Origin: Modestobacter sp. VKM Ac-2982
GTDB taxonomy: Bacteria > Actinomycetota > Actinomycetes > Mycobacteriales > Geodermatophilaceae
Direction: 5' to 3'
NCBI RefSeq assembly: GCF_026967935.1
Contig: NZ_JAPVBL010000002.1
Location: 186,001-250,000, forward strand
DNA: 64,000 nucleotides
Below the pieces are notes generated by a model, which ran no database searches, had not been told where the DNA came from, and saw only the letters and a list, made by a program, of their open reading frames with translations. This document shows positions 60,273 to 64,000 of this stretch, one piece after another (the first letter of the stretch is position 1; the number at the start of each line of letters is the position of its first letter). Position numbers and translations under genes: made by a program.

Positions 60273-61421
60273 ATGCGCGCGATGACGTACCGAGGCCCGT
60301 ACAAACTGCGGGTCGAGGAGAAGGACCGGCCCCGGGTCGAGCACCCCAACGACGCGATCGTCCGGGTGACGCTGGCCGCGATCTGCGGCTCTGACCTGCA
60401 CCTCTACCACGGGCTGATGCCGGACACCCGGATCGGGCACACCTTCGGCCACGAGTTCATCGGCGTCGTCGACGAGGTGGGCCCGTCGGTCCAGCACCTG
60501 CAGGTCGGTGACCGGGTGATGGTGCCGTTCAACATCTTCTGCGGCTCCTGCTGGTTCTGCGCCCGCGGCCTGTACTCCAACTGCCACAACGTCAACCCCA
60601 ACGCCACGGCGGTCGGCGGCATCTACGGCTACTCGCACACCACCGGCGGGTACGACGGCGGGCAGGCCGAGTACGTGCGGGTGCCCTTCGCCGACGTCGG
60701 GCCGGTGAAGATCCCCGACTGGATGCACGACGAGGACGCCGTGCTGCTCACCGACGCGGCCGCGACCGGGTACTTCGGGGCACAGCTCGGCGAGATCGCC
60801 GAGGGCGACACGGTCGTGGTCCTGGGCGCGGGGCCGGTCGGGCTGATCGCCGCGCAGTCGTCCTGGCTGATGGGCGCCGGTCGGGTGATCGTCGTCGACC
60901 ACCTCGCCGAGCGGTTGGCGAAGGCCCGGGAGATGGCGTACGCGGAGACCCTCGACTACGACGAGCACGACGACGTGGTGGTGGAGCTGAAGAAGCAGAC
61001 CGACTTCCTGGGCGCCGACGTGGTGATCGAGGCGGTCGGCGCGGAGGCCGACGGCAACCTCGCCCAGCAGCTCACCGGGCCGAAGCTCAAGCTGCAGGGC
61101 GGGTCGGCGACCGCGCTGAACTGGGCGATCGACGCCGCGCGCAAGGGCGGCACGGTCTCGGTGGTGGGCGCCTACGGCCCGGTGCCCAACGCGGTGAAGT
61201 TCGGCGACGCGATGAACAAGGGCCTGACCCTGCGGATGAACCAGACGCCGGTGAAGCGGCAGTGGCCGCGGATGTTCGAGCACGTCCGCAACGGTCACCT
61301 GACCCCGCGGCAGATGGTCACCCACCGGTTCCCGCTGGAGGACATCGCCGAGGCGTACCACGTCTTCTCCGCCAAGCTCGACGGCTGCATCAAGCCGCTC
61401 GTCGTGCCGGGCGCGAACTGA
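60273..61421 (+). CDS. Zinc-dependent alcohol dehydrogenase (glutathione-independent formaldehyde dehydrogenase-like)
   Basis: The product is 382 residues, ATG after AGGAGG. CGSDLHLYHG and GHEFIGVVDEVG supply the catalytic zinc ligands, CGSCWFCARGLYSNC (about residues 92-106) the structural zinc cysteines, and VVVLGAGPVGLIAAQ (about 185-199) the Rossmann motif. It oxidises an aldehyde or alcohol with NAD(P). The ADH remnant at 7865-8209 belongs to the same subfamily. It is followed after 13 bp by a small hypothetical gene. Confidence 0.92.
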   Translation: MRAMTYRGPYKLRVEEKDRPRVEHPNDAIVRVTLAAICGSDLHLYHGLMPDTRIGHTFGHEFIGVVDEVGPSVQHLQVGDRVMVPFNIFCGSCWFCARGLYSNCHNVNPNATAVGGIYGYSHTTGGYDGGQAEYVRVPFADVGPVKIPDWMHDEDAVLLTDAAATGYFGAQLGEIAEGDTVVVLGAGPVGLIAAQSSWLMGAGRVIVVDHLAERLAKAREMAYAETLDYDEHDDVVVELKKQTDFLGADVVIEAVGAEADGNLAQQLTGPKLKLQGGSATALNWAIDAARKGGTVSVVGAYGPVPNAVKFGDAMNKGLTLRMNQTPVKRQWPRMFEHVRNGHLTPRQMVTHRFPLEDIAEAYHVFSAKLDGCIKPLVVPGAN

Positions 61422-61434
61422 GGGAGGGACCACC

Positions 61435-62022
61435 ATGACCGAGCCCGACGTCCCCAGCGCCTACGTCCGCGACAAGCGCACCGCACCGCCCAGCCGGGAG
61501 GAGCTGCGGGCCCGCATCCCCGGGTGGGGGGCCGACCTCGACCCCGCCGACCGGCCGTCCCACCCGAAGCTCCAGTACCCCGCCGACACGGGTGCGCACT
61601 GGCACTTCCCCGACCGGCAGCCCGGGTCCGCGGGGCGGGAACGCTCGATCGAGCACGCCTTCGTCACCCCGGTGTTCGGCACCGCCCAGCCGCTGCACGG
61701 CCTGTCCGGGTCGATCCGGCGGCTGGCCTACGACCGGTTCGGCGAGGGGCGGCTGGCGCACTGGCTGCTGCTCATCGCCGGTGACCGGGTCGACGCCTGG
61801 GAGAGCCACCTCCGGTCGCTGGTCACCGGCCACCCGGACCAGCCGGTCACCGAGACGGGGGTGCGCACCGAGCGGACGCACGGTGGCCTGCGCTCGCGGA
61901 CCGGCCGCTCGGACCGGCGTCACCAGGTGCTCGACCCGGTGCTGGTGGCCGGTCCCTGGGTCGCCGGCGCCGGGGCCGGCGCACTCGCCGTGCGCCGGCT
62001 CGCGCGGCTGCTGCGCCGCTGA
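61435..62022 (+). CDS. Hypothetical protein, ADH operon partner
   Basis: The product is 195 residues, ATG after GAGGGACC. The middle has HAFVTPVFGTAQPLHGLSGSIRRLAYDRFGEGRLAHWLLLIAGDRVDAWESHL, which looks like a helical domain. The C-terminus holds one hydrophobic helix (DPVLVAGPWVAGAGAGALAV) and a basic end. I do not recognise a family with certainty, although small proteins of this sort often follow such ADH genes in actinobacteria. Its position suggests membrane tethering or help to the dehydrogenase. Confidence 0.72.
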   Translation: MTEPDVPSAYVRDKRTAPPSREELRARIPGWGADLDPADRPSHPKLQYPADTGAHWHFPDRQPGSAGRERSIEHAFVTPVFGTAQPLHGLSGSIRRLAYDRFGEGRLAHWLLLIAGDRVDAWESHLRSLVTGHPDQPVTETGVRTERTHGGLRSRTGRSDRRHQVLDPVLVAGPWVAGAGAGALAVRRLARLLRR

Positions 62023-62053
62023 TCAGCGGGCCGTCCGGGCCCGGTCAGCGATC

Positions 62054-62084
62054 GGTTGCGAGAGTGCAACCACCCTGTGAGGGT
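62054..62084 (+). promoter_or_regulatory. Two adjacent hairpins upstream of the molybdopterin oxidoreductase
   Basis: GGTTGC-GAGAGT-GCAACC and, directly after it, ACCCT-GTG-AGGGT form two perfect short stem-loops 32 bp past the preceding stop and 186 bp before the next ATG. They could be a terminator of the ADH operon, an operator, or part of a structured leader. I could not match them to a named riboswitch. The rest of the gap to 62269 shows nothing else. Confidence 0.45.
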
Positions 62085-62269
62085 GAGGTCCGGAGCTGCC
62101 TGGGCCGCCCCTCGGGGTGGAGCACGGGCAGGACGCGCTGAGCAGTGGCGCGCGGACGTCGTCCGAGTCCGACCGTGGCGTCGGCACCCCACCGGGGGCC
62201 GCTTGCCGCAGATCGGTCAGGACCGGACGACGAGCACCGCAGAGGGCTGACTCGATCGGGAGACATGGC

Positions 62270-64000
62270 ATGCAGATCGACCGCATCGCAGAACCGTGGG
62301 GCACCCGGACGCCGTACGGACCGGGGGAGGACTGGCCCACCCGGGTCGACACCCACCTGACCGACGGGGTGGCCGCCGAGGACGTGGACCGCTGGGTCCA
62401 GTCGGCGACGATCCTGCACTCCAACGGCGACGGCCTGGACATCGCCGTCAAGGACGGCGAGATCGTCGGCGTCCGGGGCCGCGCCGAGGACCGGGTCAAC
62501 CACGGCCGGCTCGGGCCCAAGGACCTCTTCGGCTGGCAGGCGAACAAGTCGCCGGACCGGTTGACGAAGCCGCTGATCCGGCGCAACGGGGAGCTGGTGG
62601 AGACCGACTGGGACACCGCGATGGACGCGGTCGCCGGCCGGGCCAAGGAGCTGCTGGCCGAGCAGGGCCCCAGCGCGATCAGCTTCTACACCACCGGGCA
62701 GCTGTTCCTGGAGGAGTACTACACCCTCGGGCTGATCGCCCACGGCGGCATCGGCACCAATCACGTCGACGGCAACACCCGGCTGTGCACGGCGACCGCG
62801 GCCGCGGCGCTCAAGGAGTCCTTCGGCTGCGACGGGCAGCCCGGTTCCTACACCGACATCGACCACGCCGACGTGATCGCGCTCTTCGGGCACAACATGG
62901 CCGAGACGCAGACCGTGCTGTGGACCCGGGTCCTGGACCGGCTGGCCGGCCCCAACCCGCCCCAGGTCATCTGCGTGGACCCGCGGGAGACCCCCGTCGC
63001 CCGGGCGGCGACGGTGCACCTCGCCCCGCGCCCGGGCACCAACGTCATGCTGATGAACGCCCTGCTGCACGAGGTGATCGCCAACGGCTGGGTCGACGAG
63101 GAGTACGTGCAGGCGCACGCCGTCGGGTTCGCCGAGCTGCAGCAGCGGGTGGCCGACTACCCGCCGGAGCTCGCCGCGCAGATCTGCGACGTCCCGGTCG
63201 AGCAGATCCGGGAGGCGGCCCGCATCGTCGGCACCGCCGAGCGGCTGATGTCCAGCGTCCTGCAGGGCTTCTACCAGTCGCACCAGGCCACCGCGGCCGC
63301 CGTGCAGGTCAACAACCTGCACATCATCCGCGGCATGCTCGGCAAGCCCGGCTGCGGGCTGCTGCAGATGAACGGCCAGCCCACCGCGCAGAACACCCGC
63401 GAGTGCGGCGCCGACGGCGACCTGCCCGCCTTCCGCAACTGGTCCAACGAGCAGCACGTGAAGGACCTCGCGAAGGTCTGGAACCTCGACCCGATGCAGA
63501 TCCCGCACTGGTCGCCGCCCACGCACGCCATGGAGATGTTCCGGTACGCCGAAGAGGGCTCCATCAGGTTCATGTGGGTGCAGGCCACCAACCCGGCGGT
63601 CTCCCTGCCCGAGCTGGGCCGGATCCGGGAGGTCCTCGCCCAGGAACGGCTGTTCCTCGTGGTGCAGGACATCTTCCTGTCCGAGACGGCGCAGCTCGCC
63701 GACGTCGTGCTGCCGGCGGCCACCTGGGGGGAGAAGACCGGCACGTTCACCAACGTCGACCGCACCGTGCACATCTCGGACAAGGCGGTCGAGCCCCCGG
63801 GGGAGGCCCGACCCGACCTGGACATCTTCATCGACTTCTCGCGTCGCATGGACCTGCAGGACAAGGACGGCCAGCCACTGGTGAAGTGGTCGACGCCCGA
63901 GGAGGCCTTCGAGGGCTGGAAGGAGTGCACCCGCGGGCGGCCCTGCGACTACACCGGCCTGAGCTACGAGAAGCTGCGCGGGGGCAGCGGCATCCAGTGG
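62270..64000 (+). CDS. Molybdopterin oxidoreductase without N-terminal Fe-S cysteines, cut by window edge
   Basis: This is the first 577 residues of a bis-MGD oxidoreductase of the DMSO-reductase/formate dehydrogenase superfamily. ATG at 62270 follows GGGAG by seven bases. QSATILHSNGDGLDIAVKDGEIVGVRGR occupies the position of the usual CxxCxxxC-bearing domain, but Thr47, His50 and Asp54 stand where cysteines would be. GRLGPKDLFGWQANKSPDRLTKPLIR continues the cofactor domain. DGNTRLCTATAAAALKESFG offers Cys173 as the probable molybdenum ligand. VVLPAATWGEKTGTFTNVDRTVH is the second cofactor signature. Electron acceptor and substrate are unknown. The C-terminus lies outside the window. Confidence 0.85.
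   Translation, partial: MQIDRIAEPWGTRTPYGPGEDWPTRVDTHLTDGVAAEDVDRWVQSATILHSNGDGLDIAVKDGEIVGVRGRAEDRVNHGRLGPKDLFGWQANKSPDRLTKPLIRRNGELVETDWDTAMDAVAGRAKELLAEQGPSAISFYTTGQLFLEEYYTLGLIAHGGIGTNHVDGNTRLCTATAAAALKESFGCDGQPGSYTDIDHADVIALFGHNMAETQTVLWTRVLDRLAGPNPPQVICVDPRETPVARAATVHLAPRPGTNVMLMNALLHEVIANGWVDEEYVQAHAVGFAELQQRVADYPPELAAQICDVPVEQIREAARIVGTAERLMSSVLQGFYQSHQATAAAVQVNNLHIIRGMLGKPGCGLLQMNGQPTAQNTRECGADGDLPAFRNWSNEQHVKDLAKVWNLDPMQIPHWSPPTHAMEMFRYAEEGSIRFMWVQATNPAVSLPELGRIREVLAQERLFLVVQDIFLSETAQLADVVLPAATWGEKTGTFTNVDRTVHISDKAVEPPGEARPDLDIFIDFSRRMDLQDKDGQPLVKWSTPEEAFEGWKECTRGRPCDYTGLSYEKLRGGSGIQW

Noticed and set aside
1..64000. tRNA, rRNA, insertion sequence or prophage genes
   Set aside because: I looked for conserved tRNA arms, rRNA segments, transposase motifs and integrases on both strands and recognised none. 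A covariance-model or HMM scan would settle this.

Overview
The window is GC-rich, densely coded actinobacterial DNA. GTG starts, 4-bp stop/start overlaps and possible leaderless starts are frequent. The gene content (an actinobacterial hopanoid cluster, a partial complex I locus, a DesA3-type desaturase with its own reductase, galactarate/glucarate catabolism with a tripartite tricarboxylate transporter) points to a soil or rock-surface actinobacterium. Geodermatophilaceae (Blastococcus, Geodermatophilus, Modestobacter) is my best guess; this is inference from gene families, not a database match. I found no rRNA, tRNA, CRISPR array, transposase or phage gene.

Layout. 1-7.8 kb: a cytochrome P450 cut by the left edge, a divergent three-gene molybdenum hydroxylase operon (PaoABC type), an MFS exporter with an acidic repeat tail, and a secreted LysM protein with a peptidase-like zinc motif. 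7.8-16.8 kb: an ADH remnant, then a leftward operon encoding only the membrane arm of complex I (A, H, J, K, L, M, N). Between A and H lies a degenerate NuoB-NuoD-like fusion carrying a GDMDH tandem repeat, and an ArsR-type regulator is divergent from the operon. 16.8-21.9 kb: a phosphoribosyltransferase / erythromycin-esterase-like / dienelactone-hydrolase group and two short-chain dehydrogenases.

21.9-32.3 kb: a leftward hopanoid operon hpnC-hpnD-hpnE-prenyl synthase-shc-hpnG/ispH fusion-hpnH-dxs. Every junction overlaps or is separated by 1 nt. It is transcribed away from a PucR/CdaR-type regulator. 33.8-39.5 kb: two divergent DMT/NIPA-like membrane proteins, a GT4 glycosyltransferase, and a 35-residue membrane peptide coupled to a B12-binding radical SAM enzyme. 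39.5-43.2 kb: a second PucR-type regulator divergent from a flavin/2Fe-2S reductase and acyl desaturase pair. The stretch from 22 to 43 kb is therefore largely about membrane lipids.

43.2-58.5 kb: tctC-tctB-tctA-usp (leftward), a LysR regulator, and kdgD, glucarate dehydratase, galactarate/talarate dehydratase and 2,5-dioxovalerate dehydrogenase (rightward). Together they import an aldarate and convert it to 2-oxoglutarate. The tctC and kdgD promoters share one operator/promoter architecture with identical spacing. The rightward run continues through an ATP-grasp protein, an AEC carrier, malate:quinone oxidoreductase and a D-2-hydroxyacid dehydrogenase. 58.5-64 kb: a secreted phytase-esterase-like protein, a YciI-like protein, a zinc alcohol dehydrogenase, a hypothetical protein, and a molybdopterin oxidoreductase running off the right edge that lacks the usual N-terminal Fe-S cysteines.

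Strongest leads: the metal-motif NuoBD-like protein in a redox-centre-free complex I arm, the shared LysR promoter architecture, the HpnG-IspH fusion, the palindrome inside nuoN, and the micropeptide/radical SAM pair.
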